From positions 1 through 64,000 of the forward strand of contig JARGFM010000002.1 in NCBI GenBank assembly GCA_029210725.1: 64,000 bases of DNA, read 5' to 3'. The position numbers and the translations under genes are program-made. Within the stretch, counting starts at the first letter, position 1. Each line of letters starts with the position of its first letter. The DNA comes from Bacteroidales bacterium. GTDB lineage: Bacteria > Bacteroidota > Bacteroidia > Bacteroidales > GCA-2748055. Shown in pieces: positions 53,618 to 63,306 of the stretch. The notes below the pieces were generated by a model. That model was given only the letters and a program-made list of their open reading frames with translations, did no database searches and was not told the DNA's origin.

Positions 53618-54979
53618 TTATTGCGGAAAATAGAGAGGATGGTTCTTATTGTATCTGCGGATAAATTCTACCATCCTCTTTTTCTTTTCTCTTTTTCTCA
53701 GAGAGTTATATTCTGCAGACAGGCAGGAATCCCGTTGAAGCAGTTTCCCCAGAGCCTCAGGATCATACCCCACCAGGCTATTGGACTCAAAATCGTAGAG
53801 GGATACCTTCCCTTCTGCGCTGACATTCAAATAAGAAGGTTTTGTATGGAAGGAGCGATAGATATCCTGGGTGGTGGAATAATATGCGCTGCTGTCGCGG
53901 CGTGAATCCGGAGATTTTTCATAGGTGGTTGCCGAGGCAATGAAATGGGAAATACTGCCTTCGATATTGAGTCTCTGAAACTTACCTCCCAGCATGATAT
54001 AGAGCCGGCCGTTCTGCGCATATCCCCAGATATCTTTTGTTTTAATGGATGTTAAGACGCCGAAATCATCATACAGGATAATCTCCTCATTAGTGATCAT
54101 ATCCTCGAAGAAGTCCCTGTTATAATTGTTCAGTTCAGTGACAATCCTTCCCAGGGGAAGGGGGTCATTGGTCCGCACCTTATCCATATTCAGATACAGC
54201 CCATCCCTGAATTCAAATTCCGGACTGTACTTTATCATTGGAATCTCCTTGTTTTGAACCCAATCAATCGCCTGTTTTAACAGGCGGCGGTAATTGGGAT
54301 TTTCATAAGCGAAGTGGTCATGCCCCGGCTGGATATAGACGATCCGGGAATTTCCATAGTGGTTTGTCCATCCGATGATTTCCCCGCTTTCGGGATGTGT
54401 GGTTTTTAGAAGGGGACGCACGCCCGGCTGCACCCTGAAATTCCCGTAGACTTCGTCGTGAATAATAAAATCCTTCAGGCCCCTGGTAACAGGATGATCC
54501 TTATCCATCAGTGTCACAGGCACATCTACATCGTGCCGGTATGTAGAATTATCCTGATTTTCTTCGTCTAATACATAACGTCCCCCAATGATCCTTTCGA
54601 ATTCTTCCCAATCCTGATAGGAGACCAGGGAATGATGTAAGAACACCAACCCCTTGCCTCTCTCCAGAATTCGGATAAAGGCTGCTTTTTGCGCATCCTT
54701 TATTTCCTGGACCATATCGTAAAAAAGAAGGACGTCAAATTGCTCAATCAGCGCAGAATCAAAAACCGGCGAAGCCTGTGGATGGATGAGTTCCTGATAG
54801 TCCGTAGCCGGCATGTCCTGGAAAATGTCAAAGAATGTCTCTCTTTCGAAATCATGTCCGCCCGTGTAAATCAATACCCGCTGTAGCTCCTGGGCCGGGC
54901 AATCAGGTAAAACCAGGGCCCCTGCAGCTGTCGAAAAAAGCAGCAGGAGAAGGCAGTTCTTAAGCTGAAATCCGAACAT
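53618..54979 (-). CDS. ThuA-like exported protein with C-terminal extension
   Basis: 453 residues from ATG 54979. In-frame ATGs at 55012 and 55054 are also possible, but only 54979 places the signal peptide (MFGFQLKNCLLLLLFSTAAGALVLPDCPA) at the N-terminus. Residues about 30-245 form a ThuA/class-I GATase-like domain (RVLIYTGGHDFERETFFDIFQ, DVLLFYDMVQEIKDAQKAAF, GKGLVFLHHSLVSY, DHDHFAYENPNYR type end), associated with trehalose or glycoside 3-keto metabolism. About 200 further residues contain strand-rich sequence (LYDDFGVLTSIKTKDIWGYAQNGRLYIMLGG) of unknown type. The gene stands alone between the broken surface genes and the divergent M81 gene. Confidence 0.78.
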   Translation of the reverse strand: MFGFQLKNCLLLLLFSTAAGALVLPDCPAQELQRVLIYTGGHDFERETFFDIFQDMPATDYQELIHPQASPVFDSALIEQFDVLLFYDMVQEIKDAQKAAFIRILERGKGLVFLHHSLVSYQDWEEFERIIGGRYVLDEENQDNSTYRHDVDVPVTLMDKDHPVTRGLKDFIIHDEVYGNFRVQPGVRPLLKTTHPESGEIIGWTNHYGNSRIVYIQPGHDHFAYENPNYRRLLKQAIDWVQNKEIPMIKYSPEFEFRDGLYLNMDKVRTNDPLPLGRIVTELNNYNRDFFEDMITNEEIILYDDFGVLTSIKTKDIWGYAQNGRLYIMLGGKFQRLNIEGSISHFIASATTYEKSPDSRRDSSAYYSTTQDIYRSFHTKPSYLNVSAEGKVSLYDFESNSLVGYDPEALGKLLQRDSCLSAEYNSLRKREKKKRMVEFIRRYNKNHPLYFPQ

Positions 54980-55263
54980 TTTTTTGCCCGCAAATTCACC
55001 TGTGTTTTCCATGTGATCCAGCGCAGAATTTAGGCATTCTTTATCGCTAGCCATAGGCTTTAATTTGTTTTTAAACGATTACAAAAGCAAAAATAATCAT
55101 TCCTTGCATTCCCTCTGAAATGAGCCGACAGGGTAAGATAAACTGCAGAACCCTTATCCAGCCTGTATGCTTGGTTTCAAACAGCAAGGTTTTGCAGAAA
55201 GAAATAAAAATACGCAATTCTTAAAGATCACCGGATCCGGGACTATCCTTTGGGACGGATATG

Positions 55264-55315
55264 CTTGACGGGCTCTGTAAACCTTTGTATCTTGGTTAAT
55301 TATAAAAACCGGAGG
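55264..55315 (+). promoter_or_regulatory. Promoter and strong Shine-Dalgarno of the M81 gene
   Basis: CTTG (55264-55267) and TATCTTGG (55288-55295), 20 bp apart, approximate the Bacteroidota TTTG-N19-TAnnTTTG promoter. GGAGG (55311-55315) lies 5 nt before the ATG at 55321, unusual in this genome where leaders are mostly A-rich. The 266-bp region from 55055 otherwise shows no gene. Confidence 0.5.
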
Positions 55316-55320
55316 TTTCC

Positions 55321-56841
55321 ATGAACTTTAGACTGGCCAGTACAACAATTCTGACTGCAGCAGCACTTTTTTTCGGTCTAGGCTGTACGCAGAAAAAGAC
55401 AGACGGATTTCGGATTTTAACCGCCGGCATCCGGCATGAATCCAACAGTTTTATGCCTTATTTGACAGAGGAAGAAGACTTTATCACCCTGAGGTCCGGG
55501 GATGTGACAAAAGACCGGGCCTGGGCCGGCTACCTGGAGGATGAGGGCGTGGAAGTGATCCCCACACTGCATGCGATCAGCGGACCGTCCGGGGTGGTTT
55601 CCAGGGAGGCCTATGAGGCCTTTCGCGACGAAATCCTGGAAGGATTCGAGGGTGCCGGCAGGGTGGATGGCGTTTTACTGGATATGCATGGGGCCCTCCA
55701 TGTGGAGGGCTATCCGGATGCCCAGGTCGATTTTATTCAACGGATCCGTGAGATTGTTGGGGAGGACGTCCTTGTCGCTGCCAGTTTTGATCTTCACGGC
55801 AACATTTCCCCGGAGTTTATGGAAGGCCTTAATATTATCTCCGCCTACCGGACTGCTCCGCATGTTGATGGAGAAGAGACCCGTTTACGTACTGTAAAAC
55901 TGCTGCTTGAAGCGCTTCATCATAACTACCAGCCTCAGGTGGCTCATATCAATATCCCTGTATTGATTCCCGGCGAAAAAGGTATTACCAGTGTGGAACC
56001 GGTCAGGACCTTCTATGAGCGCCTGCCAGAAATAGCCGGGATGGAAGGTCTGATGGATGCCAGTGTTTTTGTGGGCATGCCCTGGACCGATGTTCACAGG
56101 GCGGGGATGAGCGTGCAGGTGGTGGCACAGGATGCCCGGTATATGCCAATGGCCCGAAAGCAGGCTGAAGCACTGGCCAATAGCATTTGGGATCAACGCG
56201 AAAACCTTCGTTTCGATGTGGAGACTGCCACCATTGATAAGGCTATACAGTTCGCCCTGGAGTCGACGGATAGTACCGTGTTTATTACAGACTCGGGCGA
56301 CAATGTTACCGCAGGAGCAGCTGGTGACGGAACCCTTGTTTTAGAGCGTTTGCTGGCGCATCGGGTATCAAGTGCTGTTCTGGCGGGTATTGTGGACCCA
56401 GAGGCGGTGGAACATTGTGTGAAGGCCGGAGTGGGAACTGAGGTGGAGCTGAATGTAGGGGGAAAAATCGATTATGTATACAGCAAACCGCTCTTTATAT
56501 CGGGGACCGTAATCAGTCTTCCCAAAGGCGAGCCGGGCAGCGAAAAGGGCGATGCTGTATTACAGTTAGAAGGTATTACTCTTGTCTTACTGAGCAGTCA
56601 CCGGGCTTTTACTGATCCTGCTCATTTCCGGGCTGTGGGAATTGATCCTCTCTCTTACAAAATAGTTATTGTCAAAGAAGGGTATCTGTTTCAGGGGCTC
56701 AGGGATATTGCTCCCAGGGCCATCATGGCTCTGACCCCCGGATTTGCCAATCAGAATCTGGAAGAACTCGATTACCAACAGGTTCGCAGACCCATCTTCC
56801 CGCTGGATCCGGATCTAAGCTGGACGGTCCCTGCAAATTAG
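55321..56841 (+). CDS. M81 family metallopeptidase (MlrC-like) lipoprotein
   Basis: 506 residues. Lipobox FFGLGC. The M81/MlrC family pattern is clear: RILTAGIRHESNSFMPYLT, GVLLDMHGALHVEGYPDAQVDFIQRIRE (family metal region), VLVAASFDLHGNISPEFMEG, SAYRTAPHVDGEETR, then the DUF1485 C-terminal domain with ITDSGDNVTAGAAGDGTLVLERLL and the late FQGLRDIAPRA. MlrC opens linearised microcystin in Sphingomonads; most relatives act on other small peptides or amides. Membrane attachment suggests periplasmic or surface action here. It has its own promoter and is convergent with the M16 protease. Confidence 0.87.
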   Translation: MNFRLASTTILTAAALFFGLGCTQKKTDGFRILTAGIRHESNSFMPYLTEEEDFITLRSGDVTKDRAWAGYLEDEGVEVIPTLHAISGPSGVVSREAYEAFRDEILEGFEGAGRVDGVLLDMHGALHVEGYPDAQVDFIQRIREIVGEDVLVAASFDLHGNISPEFMEGLNIISAYRTAPHVDGEETRLRTVKLLLEALHHNYQPQVAHINIPVLIPGEKGITSVEPVRTFYERLPEIAGMEGLMDASVFVGMPWTDVHRAGMSVQVVAQDARYMPMARKQAEALANSIWDQRENLRFDVETATIDKAIQFALESTDSTVFITDSGDNVTAGAAGDGTLVLERLLAHRVSSAVLAGIVDPEAVEHCVKAGVGTEVELNVGGKIDYVYSKPLFISGTVISLPKGEPGSEKGDAVLQLEGITLVLLSSHRAFTDPAHFRAVGIDPLSYKIVIVKEGYLFQGLRDIAPRAIMALTPGFANQNLEELDYQQVRRPIFPLDPDLSWTVPAN

Positions 56842-56883
56842 ACCATCCCGCCAGGGAGCACAGGCCAGATAGTCCCGCATATT

Positions 56884-56920
56884 AAAAAAGACAGGGATGT
56901 TTTTAAGAACAACCCTGTCT
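56884..56920 (-). terminator. Intrinsic terminator of the M16 protease gene
   Basis: On the minus strand AGACAGGG (from 56920) pairs with CCCTGTCT (ending 56889) around a 16-nt loop and runs into six T's (56889-56884). It lies 37 bp after the M16 stop, in the convergent space with the M81 gene, a classic intrinsic terminator position. Confidence 0.78.
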
Positions 56921-56957
56921 CTGCCATTAATCCGATTCAGGTACCGGGCCCTTGATT

Positions 56958-59768
56958 TTATCTTTCCACCAGGACAGGATCACCAAATCCCAGGGATTTT
57001 AGAGGCTCCAGCTGTGTGGCAGCATCTCCAACCACCACATAATACATGCGGTCTGGTTGAATATATTTCTGCGCCAGTTCGTGATGCTGCTCCAGGGACA
57101 TGGATCTGGTGACTTCCTGCTGCCTGGTGACGTAATCAAAGGGCAGACTGTAGGTGCTGATCTCTTCAAGCATGCCCTGCAGCGAACGCATGTTTTCAAA
57201 CTGGCGGGCATTGGATTTCAGGAGGGCATCTTTGGTAAAGTCCAGATCCTCCTGGGAGATCCCCTCCCGGTATTTTTTCATCTGCTCAGAAAAGATCTCC
57301 ATGGATTCCCGGGTTGCATTGGAACGAACACTCGAACTGGCCTGGAAGGAACCATATAGATTATTTCCTCTGAAACTTGAGCGGGCCCCGTAGGTAAATC
57401 CCTTCTCTTCCCGGAGGATCAGGTTCAGAAATCCGCTGAAAGAGCCCCCCAGCTTATAGTTCATAGTCTGAATGGCATCGTAATCAGGATCTGTTCTCGT
57501 GGAAGCAAGGTTCCCGATCTGAATGACTGATTGTTTGGCTCCGGGGACATCTACAAAATAGATGACAGGAGCATCCGGATTTTCCGGAATCTCAAATTCC
57601 GGAATCACCACTTCTTTAGATGGCCACCTGCTGGCGATTCCCTCGAATGAAGACTTGATATCCGATACGGGAATATCACCAACCACGTGCAGCGAAGCCA
57701 GTGATGGACTAAAATTGGACTCATAGTAATCCTTCAGATCCTCCAGGCTTATGGCCTCTATGGTCTCAATGGTTCCACTGGTGGGAATAGCCAGCAGCAT
57801 ATCTTCCCCGAATGTGAGTTTAGCAAATGTTCTTGAGGCCAGGTAATCTGGATTTGCCTGGTTCCGTTTAATGGAATTAATTGCCCTGCTTTTGGCCAGT
57901 TCAAATTGTTCTTCATCCCAGCGGGGTTCTAAAAGGATCTCTTCAACCAGAGCCACCGTGCTTTCAAAGTTTCTGGACAGGGTGTTTACATCGATGGTAA
58001 TAGATTGTTCACCTCCATAGACGTTAATCCTGGCGCCCAGCATGTCAATGGCCTCTTCCAGTTCTTCCGGTGTTTTACCGGCAGTGCCTTCGGTCATCAG
58101 GGATGCCACCAGAGAAGCAGTACCTGATAGCTCGGGCCGGTCCAGAAGATGCCCGCCTTTTATGACCAGGGAGTAGCTGACCAGCGGAACTTCATTGTAA
58201 TTGATGCCATAGATTTTTATTCCATTGGATAATTTTTCGCTCCATATTGCGGGGGGTACGACCACAGGATCGGGACCCGGGGTCGGTTCCACAGATCGGT
58301 CGAAGGAAGATGGGGTTTTTTCAATGACCTCTTCTTCTTCAGTTTCCTCCTGGGAGACTTCGATGGCATCTGAAATGCTTTCTTCCACCACATCAGCCTT
58401 TACGGAGTTTTCAGCCATCAGGTTCAGACTGCCTTTGGGTACAAAGCTGGTTGCCACATAAGGTTTGTCTTTGATATAAGTTTCGTAAACACGCAGGACA
58501 TCTTCGATGGTGACGGCCTGGATATTGGCAATGTCCTCTTCGATAAAGGAAGGTGACCCGGCGTACTCATTATAACGGGCCATTTGAAATCCCTTTCCCA
58601 GAACCGAGCTGATGCTGTTGTAAAAACCGGTCTCCAGGCCGGCCTTGATTCGTTCCATGTCGTTTTCGGTGATCCCTTCTTCCTCGAAAAGTGCGAGGGA
58701 TTCAAAAATGGCATCTTCCACCTCAGCCAGACTAATTTCTGCATTGGCGTTTATGGTGACTCTGAAACTCCCTGCCAGCTCCCTGGAGCGGTTATAAGCG
58801 GAAGCACGGGAAGTGAGTTTTTTATCTTTAACCAGCACCCGGTACATGGGTGCTTTCTTTCCGCTGGACAGCAATTCTGCAAGAAAGTTCAGGGCATAGG
58901 CATCCTTGGTATACTGCTCTACAGTGGGCCAGGCCATGGTAAACCTGGGAGTTTTGGCAAAATTATCTTCGTGATAAAGTTTCTTCGTTTCATTCAGGGT
59001 GACCCGCACAGGCTTCAAATCCTGCATGGAGGGCCCACCGGGAATTTCACCGAAATACTTTTCCACCAGGGTCCTGGTTTCTTCCGGGTCAATATCTCCC
59101 GCCACCACCAGAGTGGCATTGTTGGGACCATAGTAGGTGGCATGAAACTCTTTCACATCCTTTACGGTGGCATTGAACAGATTCTCCATCTCTCCGATCA
59201 CCTGCCAGCTGTAGGGATGGCCCTCGGGGTACAGATTCTTGTCCAGAACCCAGGAGTTATGTCCATAAGGTCTGTTATCCACCATTTGGCGCTTTTCATT
59301 TTGAACCACATTCTGCTGGTTGGCAAATGCAGACCGGGTCACTGTGTTGATCAGATAACCCATTCGGTCGGACTCCATCCAGAGGGCCTTCTCCAGAGCA
59401 TTTTTAGGGACAATTTCATAATATACCGTCCCATCCGAATTGGTGCCGCCATTCAGGGTTCCGCCTGCCGCCTGGATCTTTTTAAAGAACTGATCCTGGC
59501 CCACGTTTTCCGACTGCTGGAACATCATGTGCTCGAAGAGGTGGGCAAATCCGGTTCGACCCGGTTTTTCGCGGTTCGATCCCACATGATACTGAATGGC
59601 AACGGAAACGATGGGATCCGACTTATCAGTATGCAGGATTACATCCAGTCCGTTTTCCAGAGTATACTTCTCATAATCGATGGAGAAGCTTGTCTTCTCC
59701 ACCTTGGTGGAACAGGAAATAAGCATTAGGAACAGGATCCCTATGGCATAAAAGGTGCATTTTTTCAT
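56958..59768 (-). CDS. M16 zinc peptidase, two-domain (pitrilysin-like), exported
   Basis: 936 residues: two M16 halves in one chain. Lipobox-type signal FYAIGILFLMLISCS. The inverted zinc motif HLFEH is at residues 76-80, preceded by VGSNREKPGRTGFA and followed by the downstream Glu region VQNEKRQMVDNRPYG. The second half (from about 500) has the fold but no HxxEH, as in non-catalytic halves. A Glu/Pro-rich linker (QEETEEEEVIEKTPSSFDRSV) joins them. The enzyme should degrade oligopeptides in the periplasm, probably as a lipoprotein. An intrinsic terminator follows the stop. It is preceded on the same strand by the sulfatase with an 88-bp gap. Confidence 0.9.
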   Translation of the reverse strand: MKKCTFYAIGILFLMLISCSTKVEKTSFSIDYEKYTLENGLDVILHTDKSDPIVSVAIQYHVGSNREKPGRTGFAHLFEHMMFQQSENVGQDQFFKKIQAAGGTLNGGTNSDGTVYYEIVPKNALEKALWMESDRMGYLINTVTRSAFANQQNVVQNEKRQMVDNRPYGHNSWVLDKNLYPEGHPYSWQVIGEMENLFNATVKDVKEFHATYYGPNNATLVVAGDIDPEETRTLVEKYFGEIPGGPSMQDLKPVRVTLNETKKLYHEDNFAKTPRFTMAWPTVEQYTKDAYALNFLAELLSSGKKAPMYRVLVKDKKLTSRASAYNRSRELAGSFRVTINANAEISLAEVEDAIFESLALFEEEGITENDMERIKAGLETGFYNSISSVLGKGFQMARYNEYAGSPSFIEEDIANIQAVTIEDVLRVYETYIKDKPYVATSFVPKGSLNLMAENSVKADVVEESISDAIEVSQEETEEEEVIEKTPSSFDRSVEPTPGPDPVVVPPAIWSEKLSNGIKIYGINYNEVPLVSYSLVIKGGHLLDRPELSGTASLVASLMTEGTAGKTPEELEEAIDMLGARINVYGGEQSITIDVNTLSRNFESTVALVEEILLEPRWDEEQFELAKSRAINSIKRNQANPDYLASRTFAKLTFGEDMLLAIPTSGTIETIEAISLEDLKDYYESNFSPSLASLHVVGDIPVSDIKSSFEGIASRWPSKEVVIPEFEIPENPDAPVIYFVDVPGAKQSVIQIGNLASTRTDPDYDAIQTMNYKLGGSFSGFLNLILREEKGFTYGARSSFRGNNLYGSFQASSSVRSNATRESMEIFSEQMKKYREGISQEDLDFTKDALLKSNARQFENMRSLQGMLEEISTYSLPFDYVTRQQEVTRSMSLEQHHELAQKYIQPDRMYYVVVGDAATQLEPLKSLGFGDPVLVER

Positions 59769-59856
59769 GGCGAGTTTTTGTGAATTCTATACTAGTATAT
59801 ATTTAAGGTCAAAATACATATATATTCCTTCCAGAATCCCGGATTCTGTCGGGTTT

Positions 59857-61755
59857 TTAGATTTTATCCCACTTTTTTAACAGGGAGTCAGACATGAGCC
59901 AGTCGAAAGCATTGAAGCGGGCAAAACCCTCTTTCCCCTCCTTATTTGCTTCGTGAAATTCCTCGACCACCCTGGTCAGGGCTTCATCATATATATGGGC
60001 GCCGTCGATGCTGTTCAATGCAAAATTCCGGTCCATCATACCGTAGGAGGTATCGGTAAGTATCCGGATATATGCCTCGATAGCAGCTTCAGTTTCTCCC
60101 AGTTCATACAGAGTCTCGGCAGTAATAATGGCAACCGATGAGGATTTGTCCCCGGAGGCTTTTAACAGGGCCCTGGTCTCCGGTGAGGCTTGCTTCTTGT
60201 GTATCAAAAGTCCAACGGCTCCCCAGTAGCGTATGGCCGGATGTTCATGCTTTAAATATTTTACATAGGCAGGGATATCGGCTTCCGGAAATGTCGCTTT
60301 CTCTGCAGCTTCCAGAAGTTCATCGAAAGGACAGGCATCAGAACGCATATAATCGTACATGCTTGCCTCGCCGGAAAGGGCTTCGTATTCGGTTTCGGGG
60401 ATCAGACCCACATCCCTGATCTCCTCCATCCAGGCTCTGTTTTCTGCACGCATGCGCTCCAGCACCTCCTTGTAAGCGGGATCACCGGCCAGGTTATTCA
60501 CCTCCCAGGGGTCGTTCTCTGTATCATATAGTTCTTCAACTGCTTTGGGAAGAAAGGGAATACGCTGTATCTCATTCAGCTGTCCGGCAAAAAAAGCATC
60601 TTCCCAGGCCTGGGCGGAGGGAGCCATAAACAAAAAGTCCAGATGCTGCAGGGGAATGCGGAAGGGCATGTAGTTCCGTATATACCGGTATTTTTTGTCC
60701 CTGACCGCCCTGGCCATATCGATTCGTTCATCCATGCGCTGGCGGGTCATGTGCAGGTATTCGGGTTCGGGTGTTGTTTGCTTACCCAGGAAGGCATCTC
60801 CCTGCATAAAATCGGGGATCTCGGCTCCTATGATGCTCATCAGGGTAGGTGCCAGGTCGACAAAACTGATCATACGGTCCACCTGATTCCCCGGATTCCC
60901 GGCCGGGAAAAGTTCTTTGTATTTATCCGGAATGCGGACAATAAAAGGAACTCTGGTGCCTGTTTCATAGATGTAACGTTTGCTTCTGGCCAGCACCCCT
61001 CCATGATCGCCATAGTAGAATACAATGGTGTTTTCCGCTTCTCCCAGGGTCTCCAGTTCCCGCAGCAATTCGCCGACGCGTGCATCCATGATTTCCACCT
61101 GGTCGTAATACACCGCCCAGTCGTGCCGCATTTCCGGGATATCGGGATGGTAGGGGGCTAAAACCATGGCCGCCGGATTGTGTTTGGGAACGACCGGTTT
61201 ACCGGGCCTGCCTGCCATGGCTCCCGGAGGGAAAATCCGGCTCTCATGGGATTCCATCAGGTTGAAGATGGCAAAAAAGGGTTTCCCGTCGGGGCGGTTC
61301 TTGTAATGAGCCTTGGCACTGCTTTCGTCCCAGACTTTGGCCGGGTCAATACTGCTGGTATTGTAATCGGTTTTTAAATTGTTGATGCAATAATACCCGG
61401 CTTGCATAAGCAGGGAGGAATAAGCCTGTACCTGGTCTGAACTGGGGTAGGTGCTGCGCATATGTTCGTTGCCATTGGAGGCTGCATAGACCCCGGTGAT
61501 AATGGTATTGCGAGCCGGTGCGCAAACGGGACAGTTGGCATAGGCGCGGGTGTAGAGAAATCCTTCCCGGGCCAGCTGGTCCAGACTGGGGGTGGTGGCG
61601 TTTTTATCCCCGTAACATCCCAGCAGGGGACTGTTGTCCTCGCTGGTAATCCATAATATGTTCGGACGGGAATCATTTTGTGAAAAAGCACCGTTGGTAA
61701 TAAAGGTCAGAGCTAGTGCCTGAAGGTAAATAAGTAGCCTGGGGATCGTTTTCAT
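59857..61755 (-). CDS. Type I sulfatase (N-sulfoglucosamine sulfohydrolase-like)
   Basis: 632 residues, signal peptide to FS/QN. RPNILWITSEDNSPLLGCYGDKNATTPSLDQLAREG is the usual metal-binding start. The formylglycine motif C-A-P-A-R has its Cys at residue 78 (CAPARNTIITG), so an FGE-type maturase is needed in trans. TIVFYYGDHGGVLARSKRYIYETGTRVPFIVR supplies further metal and substrate residues. The C-terminus carries HEAT-like helices (KHEHPAIRYWGAVGLLI). The layout resembles S1_8-type heparan N-sulfatases. It would remove sulfate from a glycan in the periplasm. The nucleoside hydrolase-FmdE gene lies upstream on the same strand. Confidence 0.88.
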   Translation of the reverse strand: MKTIPRLLIYLQALALTFITNGAFSQNDSRPNILWITSEDNSPLLGCYGDKNATTPSLDQLAREGFLYTRAYANCPVCAPARNTIITGVYAASNGNEHMRSTYPSSDQVQAYSSLLMQAGYYCINNLKTDYNTSSIDPAKVWDESSAKAHYKNRPDGKPFFAIFNLMESHESRIFPPGAMAGRPGKPVVPKHNPAAMVLAPYHPDIPEMRHDWAVYYDQVEIMDARVGELLRELETLGEAENTIVFYYGDHGGVLARSKRYIYETGTRVPFIVRIPDKYKELFPAGNPGNQVDRMISFVDLAPTLMSIIGAEIPDFMQGDAFLGKQTTPEPEYLHMTRQRMDERIDMARAVRDKKYRYIRNYMPFRIPLQHLDFLFMAPSAQAWEDAFFAGQLNEIQRIPFLPKAVEELYDTENDPWEVNNLAGDPAYKEVLERMRAENRAWMEEIRDVGLIPETEYEALSGEASMYDYMRSDACPFDELLEAAEKATFPEADIPAYVKYLKHEHPAIRYWGAVGLLIHKKQASPETRALLKASGDKSSSVAIITAETLYELGETEAAIEAYIRILTDTSYGMMDRNFALNSIDGAHIYDEALTRVVEEFHEANKEGKEGFARFNAFDWLMSDSLLKKWDKI

Positions 61756-61818
61756 TTCTAAAGAGTTAAGAGTATTAATTATTAGCAGGAGCGTATTTTT
61801 AATGAGAGATATGAATTT

Positions 61819-63270
61819 TTATAAATTCTCAATTACAAATATATCATTACGGTCAAAACCTGCCCAGTATATTATGGCAAGCTTTTCAATATAAAGCCAG
61901 TATGTTTCAGTAAGCAGTCCGAATGTTTCCACTCCATAGTTGATCTCGTTTCTCATCTGTTCCGCAATTTCAGGCTTAACGGAGATATGCACCTTTCGCT
62001 CATTGAATCGAAATATGGCCGATGGGATGGAGGAGACAGAGTCTGAAACTGTAATTAATCCCTGTCCGATCGTAGCTCCGGAGCTGATTTGAATTCCATC
62101 ATTAAAACAGCTGATGGGTGGATTGTTTCCTGTGAATGTGGTCACTGTCAGGTTATTTACCCCCACATTATAATATTCCATGGCCCGGATACCCATTTTA
62201 GCACCTATGATAGAATAGATACCGGTATGTCCGTGTATTTCATTTGTCATGCTGATTGCCTTCCATTCTTTCATCCCATATTTACGGAGCGTTTCATGAA
62301 GAATGCTTGCATATTCTGTTTTATATAAAGTTGAATCAAGCGGGAAGGCACTAAATACCCGGTTATTGGTGTATGCTGCCGACATCAAGAGACTTGCAAT
62401 AGTCTCATAAACAAATTCCGGGGGCAGGGTCTGATTGATGGTGGCAAATCTGATGTTATTTTCGACCCTGGTTTCAAACATTACAGGGGTGGTCAGATAG
62501 AGGGGGACCAGATCGTCCCAAAGTTTTAAATGTTTGTTCCTGATTCTTTCCTCCACCGGCGCCTTAGAGTGTACCGCCACAATCTGATCTGCATATACGG
62601 ATGGCAGTGATTGCAGATGTTTTAGGTAATTGTCATTGACTAACAAATCGTTCCTCTTACCGGATACCACTTCCAGGGGGATTCCGCTCTGCCTGATATA
62701 TTCGAAACTTTCAGGGTCAATGCTATAATTATATCCGTCTTTCATCCGGGGAGTGTTGTACCAGATGATGCGTTCAATTTTTTCTCTGTCATGTGGATTG
62801 GCTTTGAGCCAGTCGGCATATGTTTTCAGTGATCCCAGAGCAATCAGCGTAATTTTTTCCCTGGAATATCCCATCGTGTTTTCCAAAATATCCATGGAGG
62901 ATTCTTTCCGGGATGGATCCGGAATACTCGCTGAATTCGCCCAACGGATGTTTTCGGCAAAGGATCTCCAGGCAGGCGATTCAGCTGCAAGCCCGTCGCT
63001 AATGCCCACCGGGATTCCTTCGTGATGAAATACAGATAGCAAAGCATGGACTTTTATATACACCGAATCCGGCAACAGAGTGCCCTGTGAGCAGGTGATG
63101 GCCAGAACCCTTATATCGTTGGCAGACAGAAACATGGAAATTGCCCTCATGTCATCAAGGGCTCCGTCTGTGTCAATAATGAGTTGAAATTTGGGTTTTC
63201 CGGAATGTCCCGATGCCTGGCTGCAAAGCACTCCGGCCAGGAGCAAGAATCCGAAGAGTTTCTTTAACAT
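61819..63270 (-). CDS. Nucleoside hydrolase-like protein fused to an FmdE-like domain
   Basis: 483 residues, signal peptide to SQASG. Residues about 28-330 form an inosine-uridine nucleoside hydrolase-like domain with the Ca-binding Asp cluster (IIDTDGALDDMRA), VLAITCSQG, ALGSLKTYADWLKANP and GYNYSIDPESFEYI. Residues about 340-420 match the FmdE pattern: an H-G-H (NEIHGHTGIYSIIGAKMGIRAMEY), then PPISCFNDGIQISSGATIGQG, with Cys in the position of the FmdE metal-binding Cys. A strand-rich tail follows. FmdE is the small metal-binding subunit family of formylmethanofuran dehydrogenase, also found as stand-alone proteins. The fusion with a nucleoside hydrolase-like module is unusual to me. It would act in the periplasm. 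Confidence 0.75.
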   Translation of the reverse strand: MLKKLFGFLLLAGVLCSQASGHSGKPKFQLIIDTDGALDDMRAISMFLSANDIRVLAITCSQGTLLPDSVYIKVHALLSVFHHEGIPVGISDGLAAESPAWRSFAENIRWANSASIPDPSRKESSMDILENTMGYSREKITLIALGSLKTYADWLKANPHDREKIERIIWYNTPRMKDGYNYSIDPESFEYIRQSGIPLEVVSGKRNDLLVNDNYLKHLQSLPSVYADQIVAVHSKAPVEERIRNKHLKLWDDLVPLYLTTPVMFETRVENNIRFATINQTLPPEFVYETIASLLMSAAYTNNRVFSAFPLDSTLYKTEYASILHETLRKYGMKEWKAISMTNEIHGHTGIYSIIGAKMGIRAMEYYNVGVNNLTVTTFTGNNPPISCFNDGIQISSGATIGQGLITVSDSVSSIPSAIFRFNERKVHISVKPEIAEQMRNEINYGVETFGLLTETYWLYIEKLAIIYWAGFDRNDIFVIENL

Positions 63271-63306
63271 CTTTATTCAGAAATTACATAAAACCTGGGA
63301 CCAACC

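Noticed and set aside
58584-59729. Long open frame on the plus strand (381 codons) opposite the M16 protease
   Set aside because: It is fully inside the conserved M16 catalytic half on the other strand, with low-complexity translation and no family signature.
59820-59860. CAGAATC/GATTCTG hairpin near the sulfatase stop
   Set aside because: The T-run is on the wrong side for the minus-strand sulfatase gene, and no plus-strand gene ends there.
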